Shown here: piece after piece, positions 37,202 through 49,521 of the stretch
Layout of the letters: each line of letters opens with the position of its first letter
Numbering within the stretch: the stretch's first letter is position 1
NCBI GenBank assembly: GCA_905250075.1
Contig: CAJNOP010000024.1
Location: 1,767,883-1,831,882 of the forward strand
Length of the DNA stretch: 64,000 nucleotides
Source: Rotaria sp. Silwood1
Lineage: Eukaryota > Rotifera > Eurotatoria > Philodinida > Philodinidae
Direction: 5' to 3'
The notes under the pieces: generated by a model
The model's input: only the letters and a program-made list of their open reading frames with translations
Databases searched by the model: none
What the model was told of the DNA's origin: nothing
Made by a program: the position numbers and the translations under genes

Positions 37202-39181
37202 TTATTTCTTGACCACACGTCGACTCTGCTTCGAAGTTGTCTAGAGATAAGAAAAGTTAATTACTGATTTTCAATTTGGTCTACAAAATCCACTTACGAC
37301 TCGTGATTTCTTTTGTTGATCGATTCTTTTATTCTTCCAAGGACTTCGCTTCCGTTTTGAAACACCATAAGAGTCCAGAATATCTCTCAAGCTGCCCATT
37401 TCCTTGGCTAAAATAAATTATATAACACTTATTCTTGTTCAATTATTGATTGACGAAAGTTAAAATTTACGTTCGTATTCTTGAATTAGCTCTGTATTGC
37501 AATAAAGATCAGTGCAATATGCCATATTCTTTTCATCGATAAGAACTAACTGAAAAGCAAACATTGATGATCGTAGATGATATTCATCTATCTTCTTTTT
37601 TGCTCCGTTTGTTCCTATTGGATGCCGATCTAAATGAGACTCAAAGATTTAGTATGATCAGTACTCTACGAAAACTTTTTTATTACCAGTAGATGTCAAT
37701 TGTGTTTGTGAATAAATGGCTAATGTTTTCATGTTTGCTAAAGCATGTTGTTTAAGACGAAGCATGGCAAGATATTGGATCCTTAACAACCGAAGAATAT
37801 CTGTATTTAAGAAGAAAATCGAAACAATTCAACCTACTCGATGAAACCATTTGCCATATCTTCTTCGGTGGCTGGAATATACAATGAGCCATCATGAACT
37901 TTGGCGTAATCATTATCAATCCATATTGGATATGGATGAACCAAAATGAGGGCATTTGCGCCGTGTTGTCGTGTAATACGAGTGATGCGCAACCAGACAG
38001 TGACGCCTGATGGTATAATTGAACGTAAATCAGGGATCTAAATAAGCTCATTAAAAAAATTTCTAGATGAATACTTTTGAGAAGAACAGACGCTCACGAT
38101 GAGTGTTAGAATTCCATCCCAAGGTACAAAGATGTGTCTATTACCCTTTGAACCTTCTTCTTCATATCGAGCACGCTGATATGGACATAGAGCAACTGAT
38201 ATGGTCATCGGTTTTACATTTGATATCGATACTAACTGGCCACTTTCTTGAAAGGTGGGTGTCCTTGGAGTATCCTATTCCAATAGAATGCAAATGAAAC
38301 GTGTATATGATAATTAATCATTACTATTGAAAACCTACTGATGACTTTACTAATTTGGTAAATTTATTCTTAACAGTAGGATTTTTCTGGACTTCTGTCG
38401 CCCCTACTGAAATATTGTTTATAGCAAGACTAGAATTTATTGGATTAATTTCGTCTGTTTGCTTCATAGCTAATTGCTGCTCTAGTAGTAACTTATGTGA
38501 ATTTTCATAAAGTACTGAAAGAAAAGGAATATTAGTAATGAAAGAAATAAATTGTTCACTTATACAAACCATCATTTTCGGTCGTGGGAGGTTCTCCGAT
38601 CTTGAACACTTCGTGCTCATTGTGACTATAATTTTCTTCTATATGAACAAGAAAATACAAATAAAAATGGAGATTAAAGAAAATTTTGTGCAACATTTAC
38701 CATGTTGATCGCTATCTTTGAACAGATCGTCCCAATCAAGGCTAACTGAGTTTTCTGAATTATTCAGTGGAATCGAATTGGCTGAATTACTACTCGTTGG
38801 AAATGACGATTTTAACTCAATATTTTGCAGCTCTTCTTCTAGCCAGCTAAATACGGCTTCTTCTTCCATCATAGTATTTTTGGAAAGCTCACTAGAAGAG
38901 CTTATTGAATCGGGATCTTCCAATGTGATTGTCAAAAATGCATTTTCTATATCGGCCTTTGGATTCGGACCTTCAAAGAAACTCGGCTTGATTAAGTACG
39001 TTTCTATGTCTATTCCATGAAAATTTGCTACATTTTGCATTGACATTAATTTGGCTAAGTCGACCTTTCCAGTTTCTATACAGAAAATTAGGATAAATCA
39101 ATTTAAAATAGAGTAAAATAACTACAATGGCAAACCTTCACTGCCTGATTCTGATGATAAAAAGAAGCCAAATTCTTCCAT
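37202..39181 (-). CDS. Unrecognised 484-aa protein, 10 exons, acidic N-terminus and basic C-terminus
   Basis: Exons on the minus strand: 39181-39136, 39075-38701, 38638-38570, 38514-38339, 38274-38098, 38037-37848, 37800-37687, 37629-37471, 37407-37298, 37240-37202. They sum to 1455 nt with all phases matching, so it looks intact. The first 150 residues are acidic and Ser-rich (EEEAVFSWLEEELQNIELK; DWDDLFKDSDQH). A central globular part runs through VALCPYQRARYEEEG, RHIFVPWDGILTLI, VTVWLRITRITRQHGANALI and VHPYPIWIDNDYAKVHDGSL. The tail is strongly basic (VSKRKRSPWKNKRI, QQKKSRV, SKQSRRVVKK), consistent with nuclear localisation or nucleic-acid binding. I do not recognise a family. Confidence 0.75.
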
Positions 39182-41005
39182 AAGAAGTATCTATGTTCTG
39201 TGAATTTTTTTCGCTACGATCAATATATTCGTACCAGTACAAAAATGAATGTCTACAAAAAAAATCAGATATTAAATATTTTGATCAACTGGAATGTTTC
39301 ACTTGGAGAAATAAAAAAAAGCTTCTTCGCCGACAAACAACAAGCTTACAGTGCAGTGAAAAAAAAAAGAAATGACGATAACTGAAAAGCAAAAAGAATC
39401 GTGCAACATTCAGATGGTTTTTTCCAACTTGCAGTTGTTCTCTTTTCTCTATGCAAACAAAAGTATGACTCATATTACTTTTTCATCGCTTTCTTCGCCT
39501 GAAAGAAACATAAAATTTCTCTCGTTTTTAATGTCAACTGTTGTTACATATAATGTGAATTACTTTTACTTAATAATAATATGTCAAATACCCAACACCG
39601 CAAAATTTGTAAAATGATCCAGCTTTACAGATACTCACACGTCGCACATTCATGCACACATACACTCAGTGATGTCTTCTTTATAAGAATCATAAAAAGC
39701 AAAAATTGTCAGCAAACACTAATACCTGAATTCGTTCTTTCGACCATTCGTTCACCAAAAACTACCCAGTGAATGGTGTAATCTACGTATTTTTATATGA
39801 TAAAAATTAGTTTTGAAATTATATTTATCTTGATAAGATCTTTTCACATGATAAAGTATGATAAAACAAGTAGAAATGTATGAGAACAAGAGAAACATTC
39901 GGGAAAACTGCTCCTTAATGATGAGTAAGCTTATAAATATAACTAAGACAAAGTGCTAAATTGAAATAAAAATAATTCGATTGAACAATGCAAAATAAAA
40001 CTTTTTTCATAGCAAGATCTTTATTTCGTACTGACAATTAACATTGAAACCATTCAAAAGACAGAATTGCGTTGTTCGTTTATTTTTTAAATATAACTAA
40101 TACTATCTGAAATCGAATTTTCTCTTCATCTCATATCCCGCTTGATGGACGTCTTGCTAGATCAATAGCATGATTTGCTCATCATTAGTTTTAAATGGAA
40201 CTGAATCCTTCGAGAATTAGTTACTTAGTATATTACCTTTAATTCGTGCAAATTGAATATAGGTGTCTGAAGATAAGTTTTTGTAATGAAAATTCCGATC
40301 AGTAGAATGGATCATCTTTGAAAATATTCGTTGTTTGGATAAATGATATTCACTATATGAAAATCCATTGTCAGTACATTCTTGCTGATCCTATTCGTTT
40401 TTACTATTTTCAAGAATATGAAATACCATCAAAGATTTTCAAATTTATCAAACAAAAATTAAACAATGTCGTAATGATTAAATCATTAGCTTATCGAACG
40501 GTAGAGACGAGAAAAGTCCAAAATATTTTTATTTTAAGATTGATCAAAATTTACTCCTTCTTTGTTAGCAGCGAGAGAAAAAGAAACGAAATTCATAGTG
40601 GTCCAGCCATTACAAGTGAAACTTTGTTTTGATGTTATGCCTTCAGTGATAAAATTATTCTTTATTTATAACTATCGATGTTCTTGATACGTATTGTATT
40701 AAGTGTCTTATATTTGTATCGGATATGCATTTATTAACTTGTTAATCATTAAAACAAATGTTAATAGAAAAAAAGGAACCGATTACTAATTTAGTAATAA
40801 AAATCATATAATTTTATCTTTTATCTAATATCTAATATCTTCATCTAATTTATAATACTAATAAAAATAATTAAATAACAAAAGTCTTGTATATGAAAGT
40901 CGTTGAGAATAGTTATCATTTGTTTTATGCATGGTGATGGTTGTAGATACTGATATATGTAAAGCTTGGTCCATCATGATCATAAAATTATCCTCACAAA
41001 ATGAC
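39182..41005. other. Intergenic, no supported gene
   Basis: AT-rich. Overlapping short frames occur near 39193-39772 and a 104-codon frame with a TTG start at 40318-40632, without protein-like support. Promoter of the minus-strand gene presumably lies at 39182-39500. Confidence 0.4.
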
Positions 41006-41119
41006 GAGGGCGTATAAGAACGCGAATCGCCCCATCTTCGAATTTTTAAAGGAGATATATGAACATATATCTCCTTTAAAAATTCGAAGATGGGGTGATT
41101 CGCGTTCTTATACGCTCCC
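41006..41119. repeat. Near-perfect 104-114-bp palindrome
   Basis: Left arm 41011-41061 and right arm 41064-41114 pair over 51 bp with one mismatch (41029 G against 41096 T, a G-U pair in RNA) and a 2-base loop; weaker pairing extends to 41006/41119. The arms include GAACGCGAAT and CCCCATCTTCGAA, much GC-richer than the flanks. Possible foldback MITE or small-RNA source. Confidence 0.85.
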
Positions 41120-41409
41120 GTTCTTTTTCATCTTTGTGAGTATTTATTCTGGACTCAAGATTCATCCCCCTTGCCTGAAAATATTAGCCATCAGACTTAT
41201 CACTAGCATGTAATAAATAAAAGTATTTTTTCTTGAAGACATCTCGAAATGGCTAGTTTACAGCTCAAAAAAATCCACCACGACTGACCATTCAGCTAAT
41301 GCAAAACATCTCTCTTTTATTTCTAAACCCATACACTAATAAGCTAGCAGAATACAGCGCTCAGAAAAATTGTTTATAGTTTCATTTGGTTTCATGTTTT
41401 TTTTTCTAT

Positions 41410-42017
41410 TTATTTTTGTTCGACTCCCATGATTCGCTGAATTCCATCGTGTATATCTTGTGGTGATTTAACAAGAATAATTTTTGATTTTGGTGCTAAT
41501 TCATGTATTATATTTAGAACACGATTGAACCAAAAGAGTATTTCGAGTCGATCGCTTGGCACATTTTTATCATTAAATTGAACAGTTTGATCATATCCGT
41601 TGACATAACCGCCTACAATGAAAGCGAAACAGGTTAATTAGATCCTCAAAATAAAGAGTAGTCAAAAGAACTAAACATACCAATTGATATTGCATCCCAT
41701 TGCCTTTCTTTGAGTGCAGTGATTAATTCCTGATCACTTTCCTTTGTATTGTAAACGCCAAGTAGTTTTGAATTTTTATATCCCAATGCAATCAAAGATT
41801 TTTGTGCCTCCGCAGCCATTTTTTTAGTTGCGCCAATAGCCAAAATTTTTGTTTCGTACAAAGCCGCTGTAGATGATACTGTTCTGTTCACTATTAATAT
41901 TGGTATTGAGAGACGCTATCGTAGAGAAAAAAATGATTTCAAAGCTCATGGATGGTGCCGAGTGAATTTTACCTTATTAACCAAAAGAACACTACTTCTG
42001 ATAAAATTCTGCATCAT
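41410..42017 (-). CDS. Unrecognised 160-aa protein with Rossmann-like core and possible mitochondrial presequence
   Basis: Exons on the minus strand are 42017-41973, 41915-41681 and 41612-41410, totalling 483 nt. The N-terminus MMQNFIRSSVLLVNKRLSIP has Arg/Lys/Ser and no acidic residues, like a mitochondrial presequence. The core KILAIGATKKMAAEAQKSLI is strand-turn-helix with a GA-x-x motif, followed by KLLGVYNTKESD, AISIGGYVNGYDQT and LAPKSKIILVKSPQDI. This suggests an alpha/beta fold, possibly nucleotide-binding; the family is unknown to me. The start at 42017 was preferred; an upstream in-frame ATG at 42179 would add a Lys-rich leader. The exon 2 acceptor was chosen as GATAG because the later AATAG breaks phase. 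Confidence 0.65.
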
Positions 42018-42850
42018 ATTTATTGTTTTGGTTTCAAGCGGATTGAGAAAGGGTGTATTTTTTTGAGTTTGAGTACGTACAACAACAAGCGACGAAAAGA
42101 ATAAAAACTTGTCATTTTTGTTCGTTATACTTCGTTCGATATTCTTTTCGATAGTAGATTTTTTTTTCTTTTTACCCATAACTACGCTTTTTACACGGTA
42201 CTAATACTTATTGCCATCAAAATATCATTTTTTTTCTTTTCTTTCTTCATCAACTTGTTATTTAATACATTTCTCCTTCCTTCATCGTGCAAATAACATT
42301 CGTCGCTTTGATTTGTTTGGCTCTTGTCTGAATTCGATTTAGTCATCACCTATCATTCTTCTAACGTTTCTATTTCGAGCAGTATCCTTGCGCATGAATT
42401 CTCCATCTTGTTGATGAAAAAAAGGATGTGATTGTAGAAAAATATCTTCGTCCTTAGTCTCTTTCTGAAAAAAGCTTTTGTCACATCATGAGAGATAATA
42501 TTTGTGTAGGAAGATCGTGATTTCTGATTTTCACGAGTATTATTGAGCGTGAATCAAAGTATGAAGCTTGTATTTACTAATCAGGCTTTTAACGGAGCGC
42601 ATACGTTGAAGGTTTAGCGTCTTAGATGATATGAGTACAGCGTCATGTAATCATTCATTTTGTTATTTCAAACAATATACTGGACTGCCCTATGTCATAT
42701 GAAATAAAATCAATAGCACCTAAGGATGTAGGTGCTCATCTTTTTATCTATACTCACATTCTCATATTCCAGATTAAAACCTCAGGCAAAATTATCCACC
42801 TCGAATTTGTCGAGCGCGAGTATCATAGAAAAGAATGCTGCGAATATTTT
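42018..42850. other. Intergenic, no supported gene
   Basis: AT-rich spacer upstream of the minus-strand gene, leading into the telomere-like block. No recognisable element. Confidence 0.4.
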
Positions 42851-43288
42851 GGGTGTGGGGTGTGGCTGTGGGTGGGCTGTGGGTGTGGGTGTGGGTGTGG
42901 GGTGTGGCTGTGGGTGTGGCTGTGGCTGTGGCTGCGGATGTGGCTGCTGATGTGGGTGTGGGTGTGAGTGTGGGTGTGGGTGCGGGCGTGGGTGTGGGTG
43001 TGGGTGTGGGTGTGGGTGTTGGGTGTGGGTGTGGGGTGTGGGTGTGGGTGTGGGTGTGGGGTGTGGGTGTGGGTGTGGGTGGGTGTGGGTGTCTAGGTGT
43101 CGTCTTTTTCCCTTACACCCACACCCACACCCACACACACAGCCACACCCCACACCCACACCCACACCCATAGCCACACCCCACACCCACATCCACACCC
43201 ATACCCACACCCACACCCACACCCACACCCCGCACCCACACCCACACCGACATCCATACCCACACCCCACACCCACGCTCACCCCCGC
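42851..43288. repeat. Telomere-like inverted block sharing a core with 32.1 kb
   Basis: GGGTGTGGG-type units from 42851 to about 43090 (with GGCTGTGGCTGTGG variants), then a 34-bp core 43089-43122 (GGGTGTCTAGGTGTCGTC... CCCTTACACCC), then CCCACACCCACA units to about 43288. The core is identical, inverted, to 32123-32156. Long low-complexity frames here are repeat translations. Confidence 0.85.
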
Positions 43289-43670
43289 AGCCTCATGTTT
43301 ACATGGATAAGCCCGAAAAGAAAGAATGTAACGATCAAAATTAATTCGAGTTGAAGCTTATTAAGTTACACTCAGAGAAGACTTCTAAATGATTTTAGGT
43401 TGACTATGAAATATTCAATCTGTATGTAAATAAATTGCTCTTTGTTAAGAAAAAACAATCAATCACATACTACATACGAGCATTGGAAACCTGTATGGCG
43501 TAATATAAAACATAATTGTTTTCTGCTTGTAAAAAAGTATCACAAGGAAGAAAAAAATCACAGTCGTTCACATTTTGCAATTCTGTGCAACTAATAATCA
43601 AAACTATATGATCGTATGTTACCTTTGTCACAAATTATTTTCAAGGATTCGTTTTGTATGTAGAGAGTTG

Positions 43671-44078
43671 ATGCTGATGATGTATCCGTCTCGCACAAGC
43701 AAAGAAGAACATGGACATCGATCAATGGTGTCGAAAAGAACTTCAGTCCAACCGAAGCGTTCAACGCAGCGATTAACACACTCAACAGGTAATATAAAAC
43801 TAGGCCATCAATACCATCACCAATCCTTCAGAAGCCAAGTAAGTTTTTCAGTATTTCTCTTAATAATTTCATAGATTCTTCTACTTAATTAGGTGCATCC
43901 ACTGCCAACAAGAGAAGATCAGAAGTGGCACGCCAGTCATATGATTGTTCAATCAGAAATCACGTTTCGTTCATCTGCTGAAAATAGGAATATCGATATT
44001 GGCTATCAAATACCGTTGGCTAGTCCTATGAATATGAAATATCTTGGCCCATATTTCGAGGTTGTAATACTTTACTAA
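43671..44078 (+). CDS. Unrecognised protein, about 117 aa, 2 exons
   Basis: Exon 1 43671-43838 (first ATG after an acceptor-like GTAG) and exon 2 43893-44078, joined in phase 0. The product is basic and Ser/Thr/His-rich at first (MVSKRTSVQPKRSTQRLTHS) and then reads REDQKWHASHMIVQSEITFR and IGYQIPLASPMNMKYLGPYF. Exon 1 is also open in a second frame (RTWTSINGVEKNFSPTEAFN) that splices to exon 2 in another phase and soon stops, so the true frame is uncertain. GC is higher than the flanks. Family unknown. Confidence 0.4.
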
Positions 44079-44455
44079 AGATTATTTTACCATTAATTAA
44101 TCGAAACAGGAAATAGGTTGTGCTGAGCTATTAAAAAATGCGCGATCTTTATTCAGAGTTGTTCATATACAGTTGATGATTTTGATTAGTTTTTCGCATA
44201 AAATATAAACCTTTAACTTGTTCTCTTGTGCTAATAATAAAATTTGATTTCATATTTAAATTCAGCGTCAAAATTTATCCAAGACAGAATATTTCAAATA
44301 TCTTTAAAGGTATCAAAACATGAATTACAATAGTTATTTTTCGACCAGATATATTTTAACCAAGACTTTACCAATCTTTACTGAATACAGAAGAAAAATC
44401 ACACTCCTATATTTCTGAAGTACAGAAGTCTGCTTTTCATCCATTAACTAAGGAT

Positions 44456-44719
44456 TTAATTATACATCTTAGAAGCAAGATAATCATTTATTATTTTATG
44501 TATGAATGTTCTAGATTTTTTCATTGTTTCATATCTAGAAAATGCATTGAATCCAAGATACCTGTGTAATGAGGCAGCTTCCATAAGAGTATCCGAAAAA
44601 TGATACCTTGCTCTCAGTATGTCACAGGAACTTGGTTGGATCCTTCGCTGTAATTTGTCTGAGTACCTAGAAATAATCAGATACTTGACTTGATGCTTAT
44701 TTATTTTCTGTAACATCAT
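44456..44719 (-). CDS. Possible small gene or exon, 87 aa
   Basis: An ORF from ATG (44719) to TAA with protein-like helical content (PSSCDILRARYHFSDTLMEA, SLHRYLGFNAFSRYETMKKS). An acceptor-like TTTCTAG lies inside its first third, so the real exon may start there. Unrecognised; could be a relic. Confidence 0.3.
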   Translation of the reverse strand: MMLQKINKHQVKYLIISRYSDKLQRRIQPSSCDILRARYHFSDTLMEAASLHRYLGFNAFSRYETMKKSRTFIHKIINDYLASKMYN

Positions 44720-44837
44720 ATAAACAATGTTTTGATATGCTAGTAGATTGAAGGCGTAAAAGCATTGCTAAGTTAGGAGTGAAGAACTCGAAAAGAACCC
44801 TAAGGTATTGAAATTTTCAAAGGTTCCTAAGACGTAC

Positions 44838-45690
44838 TGATAACAGGATTACGGTCTAAAATATCCCTAAAACTGTCCTTTTAAAAAATGTTCCCAGTTT
44901 TTCGTCCTTCGAAAAAATGTTCTCCAATACGGGCCTATGAAAAAAAGTCCCCTTCTAAAATATCCTCTGTCAACATATTCTTGAAAAATCATTTCTTACT
45001 ATAAAAATGTTCCTTACTTTAAAGATTTTATTCTTGAACAGTGTGCTACTCTAACATAGAGGGTAGGTGCAGGTGTAGTGAAGATCAAAATCCAAAATCA
45101 CAGCCGACACCTTACCCTACACCCACACGTACTTACACTCACACTCATACACTTGATTTAAAATACGCTTAATCGAAAAATATAGAAACAAATAGTGATT
45201 TATTAACTCAAGTCGAACAGAAACAAATTCTGTTCATTATATGGTTATTCCAATTAATAATGAAGTGCAACCTCGTACTAAACAACCTGAGTCTAAAATT
45301 CCTGAGCATCGTATAAGAGAATTATATGGACGATTCACTAACCAGCAAATTACGTCACAAGAATTATTAAAAGAATTTTGTCTTTTTATCGCGAATGAAA
45401 AGTAGATAAGATTCTATTTATTTTTTAAATTTACATTACATGATTAAGCTTATCATCAACCTCAACTTAAGTTTTAACATGTGGACATTTTTTCAGAGGA
45501 TAATATTACCAAGGACCATTTTTTCAGGGATTCTTTTTTTACAGAGAACATTATTTCTGAAAGCCGTTTTTGCAAGGTTCAAATTTTGGGGACGTTTTAG
45601 ACTGTCACTAACAACAGGGCATCTTTTTTCGGGTGCCGGGAATTCAGTACTTTTACAAGGGATAACTTAGTTTTTCAGTAAGATTTTTCA
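44838..45690. repeat. Nested inverted repeat: minisatellite arms around a telomere-like pair and a 54-aa ORF
   Basis: 44838-45030 inverted and 45480-45690 both consist of degenerate units of about 22-25 bp (GGGACATTTTTTC-AGAGGA, GGGACGTTTTAGA). Between them are a weak G-arm/C-arm pair (GAGGGTAGGTGCAGGTGTAG at 45059; CCCTACACCCACACG at 45116) and an ORF 45241-45405 on the plus strand. The symmetry suggests a foldback element. Confidence 0.55.
45241..45405 (+). CDS. 54-aa ORF within the nested inverted repeat
   Basis: ATG to TAG frame with host-like codon use: MVIPINNEVQPRTKQPESKI, then EHRIRELYGRFTNQQITSQE and LLKEFCLFIANEK. It looks like a genuine exon or captured fragment, with a helical C-terminal half. 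No partner exon or family is recognised. Confidence 0.35.
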   Translation: MVIPINNEVQPRTKQPESKIPEHRIRELYGRFTNQQITSQELLKEFCLFIANEK

Positions 45691-45914
45691 TACAAGATGT
45701 TCATCTAGGTTGAGAGCCGGCGTATACATCTAACGTCACTGAATATTCATACTAACACCCAATTTAATTCAGTTTGGTTAGAAAAAGTTCACAAACGATT
45801 TTTTCCTGCAAAAAAATTTCAAAAAGACTATTAATAGGAGAGAATTGGATTCCAATGCACGGTTGCATTACCCATAAAAGTATAAGACTAAGCTCTATCT
45901 GTATTTTTCAATAG

Positions 45915-48900
45915 AATCATTGGAAACAGAAGAAGACGACCAGTCCGTGGTTAGACCGAGTAAATATTAGAGCAATACCTTCTCGAAAAACAACGAAGAA
46001 CAAAGCAAAAAGGTAAGTGTTTTGATCTTATTATTTAATGTACATTAATGAACATGTAGTGCAGACATCGCAATGGCTTTTATTTTTGTCGGTGTTGCTC
46101 ACCCTTATGCGTCTTTATGTCTTTATTTGCTGGGATTCTTTTAGCCACTGGCATCGTTGCTATTATGCTCACATTCATAAAGACTACGCCTACTAGTAAG
46201 TATTTATTTCTCATTCAATCGAAGGCTGACTATCTATTGAAAAAAGATATATAAAATCTTAAGGATCTGCAAAATACCGTGGCACATCGTTTGTGTTTAA
46301 CGTTTATTGAGAAAGTTTATATTTTCCCATCGAGAAGTCCTAATGAAGAATTTAAATAAAAACTGTTGTGCCCAGATATGACAACAAAAATTATGGTGCT
46401 GTGTGTCTCCCATATAAATAGTTTTGCATTTTATAGTGAAGTTCTATCTATAAAAATAAAAATATGGTTTTCTATAAATAATCGCTGAAGTTGAAATAAG
46501 GCTTGCGATGGCCTAGCAATTTTATTATAAGCTAGCAGTCGGTTTATTAGGCATACATTTGTGGTAATCTTGTGGATAAATCAGAATGCGGAGTATTATA
46601 TTATTCTGTACATAGGCGGATCAAAAAATAATTTCATACGAATCTATTATTCAGAAATGATATATTCGTATTAAAAGCTGGTGGACTCAATGTTTCAACT
46701 TTGAATAGCATAGTTTCATTTTGACGAATAGTATTACATTTTTCAATAAAAATGTTTCGCTTTTACATTTTCGAAAATCAAATTTCTATTCAATTATTTT
46801 GTACAGTTGTATAGAATAAATTATGGTTCCAAATACTGAGAAATTTCTTCTTTTCTAACTAAAGAGACAGGTTTCTAAATTGGTATTGGTTTTACGATGT
46901 TAGCATACTTATAAGCTAATCAACCACAATATGGTACTATGAAATTTACCATACTGTATCTACCACTATCTACTAACACTCAGGATAGAGAAAATCTTAA
47001 ATGACCCGCTTAGACTCTTCCCTCGAATCATCTTGAAGTATTTACTAACATATACTCTTTATTTAAAATTCCCTTCAAATAGAGAGTACTCAGCCATGAA
47101 AGCTTGGTCACATTCTATCATGCATCAAAAAAAGCTTTCAATGTTTCTTGAGATAATCAATATTCAAAATTTGTAGAAATAAATCGGATTATTACTACAG
47201 TCGATAAAAATGCGTAGTTTTGCCAGAAATGGTGTTGAAGCCTTCATTAAATACAACAGAATGGGGTTAGATGTTCATATGTTGTTATCGTAGTTTTGAC
47301 GGTGTTTATCAACGACCGCTGTCAAACAGTATTATGAGAGTTTATTAAAGTTTATTGAAAGATATTAGTGTTTTTGCAAATTCACTGATCCTTACACTTA
47401 AATTCTGTTAAACCGATGTTGGTTATCATCCAATACAAAAATTTGTGCTATAGAATGTAATAGTGTATTTATTCTAATGGAAACAATTAATATAATCTTC
47501 CAATATGTCGTGATTGTTCAATATTTCTTTCCTTATATAGAAAATGGTTTTAAACCTTTAATTATAAGCGCAATTTGATGAAATATAAGACTTAAGAGGT
47601 GAACTTATCCTGTCTATCTATTTTTTGTAATGATGTATTACAATTTGTATCTCATTGGAGAAATACAAGCTACTTATAACATTCATTGTTACTGAAGAGT
47701 CCATCGTTCATATGTAGCCAAGATTTCGCTAATCTAACATTCGGACGATTGATCTATTTGATTCTTACTTCAGAAAAACTATGCTTATGAACAACATTCT
47801 GAGCAGAAAAAGTAAGAAAAATTGCCGCAGGTACCTCAAATGTTTTCGAGGTTTCTTTGATGAAATTGAACTCTTTAGATAATTATCAGCGAAATATTTT
47901 CTACAAAGAAGACCTGCAAAAAGAACAAAAATTTATCTAAAGTATCATCCGATTGAGTCATTCATTTTATAATACAATGCATATACATTTCAGTTGCAAA
48001 AGTAATCACCATGAATTAAGAAATGGATCGCATTTGAAGATAGAACTCATTGAAGTCTCCTATCGCAAAGATCATTTTATTAGGGTTTGAGTTTCAGCAT
48101 GATATTTACTAAAATCTCCTTCTGCATATTGATTAATTAGAGAAAAAGGAAAGATCGATGGCTCAAAAAATATTATCAACATAACAAAATGTTCGCATTT
48201 TTGTATTATTTCTGAAGAGGCACATGATGCAAGTCTTTCAGACTGCGTTACAGCTTCAATTCTCTAAAACTCAGATTCTTATGTTAAACAAATAGCATTA
48301 TTGCTTTGGTACAGGTCAATATCGATAAGAACATCGAATCTACTGATTTTACATATTTCCGTCATATTATTGTTTTCAGCTGAATACAAGCATATTTTAT
48401 TTACATAAACGTCTTTGCTTTTAAAGCAACCACAACAACAACTACGACTACTACAACTACGATTACTACAACTACGATTACCACAACTACGACAACGTCA
48501 ACAACCATGACAACAGATACAACGACAACCACGACTACTACAACTACGATTACCACAACTACGACGACGTCAACAACCACGACTACCACAACTATGACAA
48601 TGACAACTACGACAACGTCGATAACTACAACAACAACGACCTCGACAGCCAGTACCACAACCACGACAACTCCAATTTGTATTGATTTTTGCTCATCATC
48701 TGTCTATAATCAATAATAACTGTCCCCTTTTTTGCAACAGGTATCAATCCATTGACAATTCCAGCATGTGCTACTTGGAATCAAACAGGAATCACAGTAG
48801 CCGGTCATCAGGGTGGAGCAACTGGTAGTAATTTGGCATCACTCAATTATCCAATAGACATTTTCATTGATGCCAACGATACATTGTTTATTGCCGACGG

Positions 48901-49521
48901 AAATAACAATCGAATTGTCAAATACTATTTTAATGAAACCACTGGAGTTCTTGTGGCTGGTAATATTGTTGCTGGAAGTAGTGCCGTTCTTTTGGATCAG
49001 CCAAAAGGCATTGCTGTTGATGACATGGGTAACGTTTTCGTTGGTGATACTGCAAATTATCGAATTCAAAAATTTTCTCCTAATTCAACAGTAATTCTCT
49101 GACCCATTCTAATTTCTATTTTCCAAATGATATCTTTATAGGCAGCTACCACAATAGCTATCAATAGTATGACGAGTCGCCTTGGTTTGACGCGTGATTT
49201 GCATATTGATTGTTTCAACAACATTTATGTGACCGATTCGGATTATAATCGAGTTGCCAAATATAATCCTACTAATGGTAACCGTGTGATTGTAGCAGGT
49301 AACAATGGGGCAGGAGGGGCAGCTAATCAGTTCTCAGCTCCATACGGAAGTTTCATCGATGCAAATCAAACACTCTATGTTGCTGACTACGGGAACGAAC
49401 GTGTTCAAATGTGGGCTTCTGGAGCAACGAGCGGAGTCACTGTAGCCGGTATCACAGGAACAGCTGGTGCATCTATGAAGCGTTTGAACGGTCCTATAGC
49501 ATTAATGGTTGATACCAATGG
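45915..49521 (+). CDS. Membrane-anchored NHL-repeat protein, both ends missing
   Basis: Exons: 45915-46012, 46065-46195, 48427-48678, 48741-49090 and 49142-49521, all in matching phase. Exon 1 is basic (NKAKR end), and exon 2 encodes RHRNGFYFCRCCSPLC then a transmembrane helix (FMSLFAGILLATGIVAIMLT). Exon 3 is an extracellular-type Thr-rich stalk of about 75 Thr/Ser residues encoded by ACA/ACG/ACT repeats. Exons 4-5 contain NHL beta-propeller units: IFIDANDTLFIADGNNNRIV, GIAVDDMGNVFVGDTANYRI, LHIDCFNNIYVTDSDYNRVA and FIDANQTLYVADYGNERVQM. The start exon is not found. The last exon ends at an NHL strand (MVDTNG) with a GTAGGT donor, and the continuation would fall beyond 49522, where an assembly gap follows; no NHL sequence appears after the gap. 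A type II membrane protein with an extracellular propeller is inferred. Confidence 0.8.

Noticed and set aside
40318..40632. 104-codon ORF
   Set aside because: Non-ATG start, AT-driven composition (Ile/Lys/Phe rich) and no motif or neighbour support.
48401..48664. Minus-strand poly-Val ORF
   Set aside because: It is the antisense of the Thr-rich ACA/ACG stalk exon of the NHL gene.
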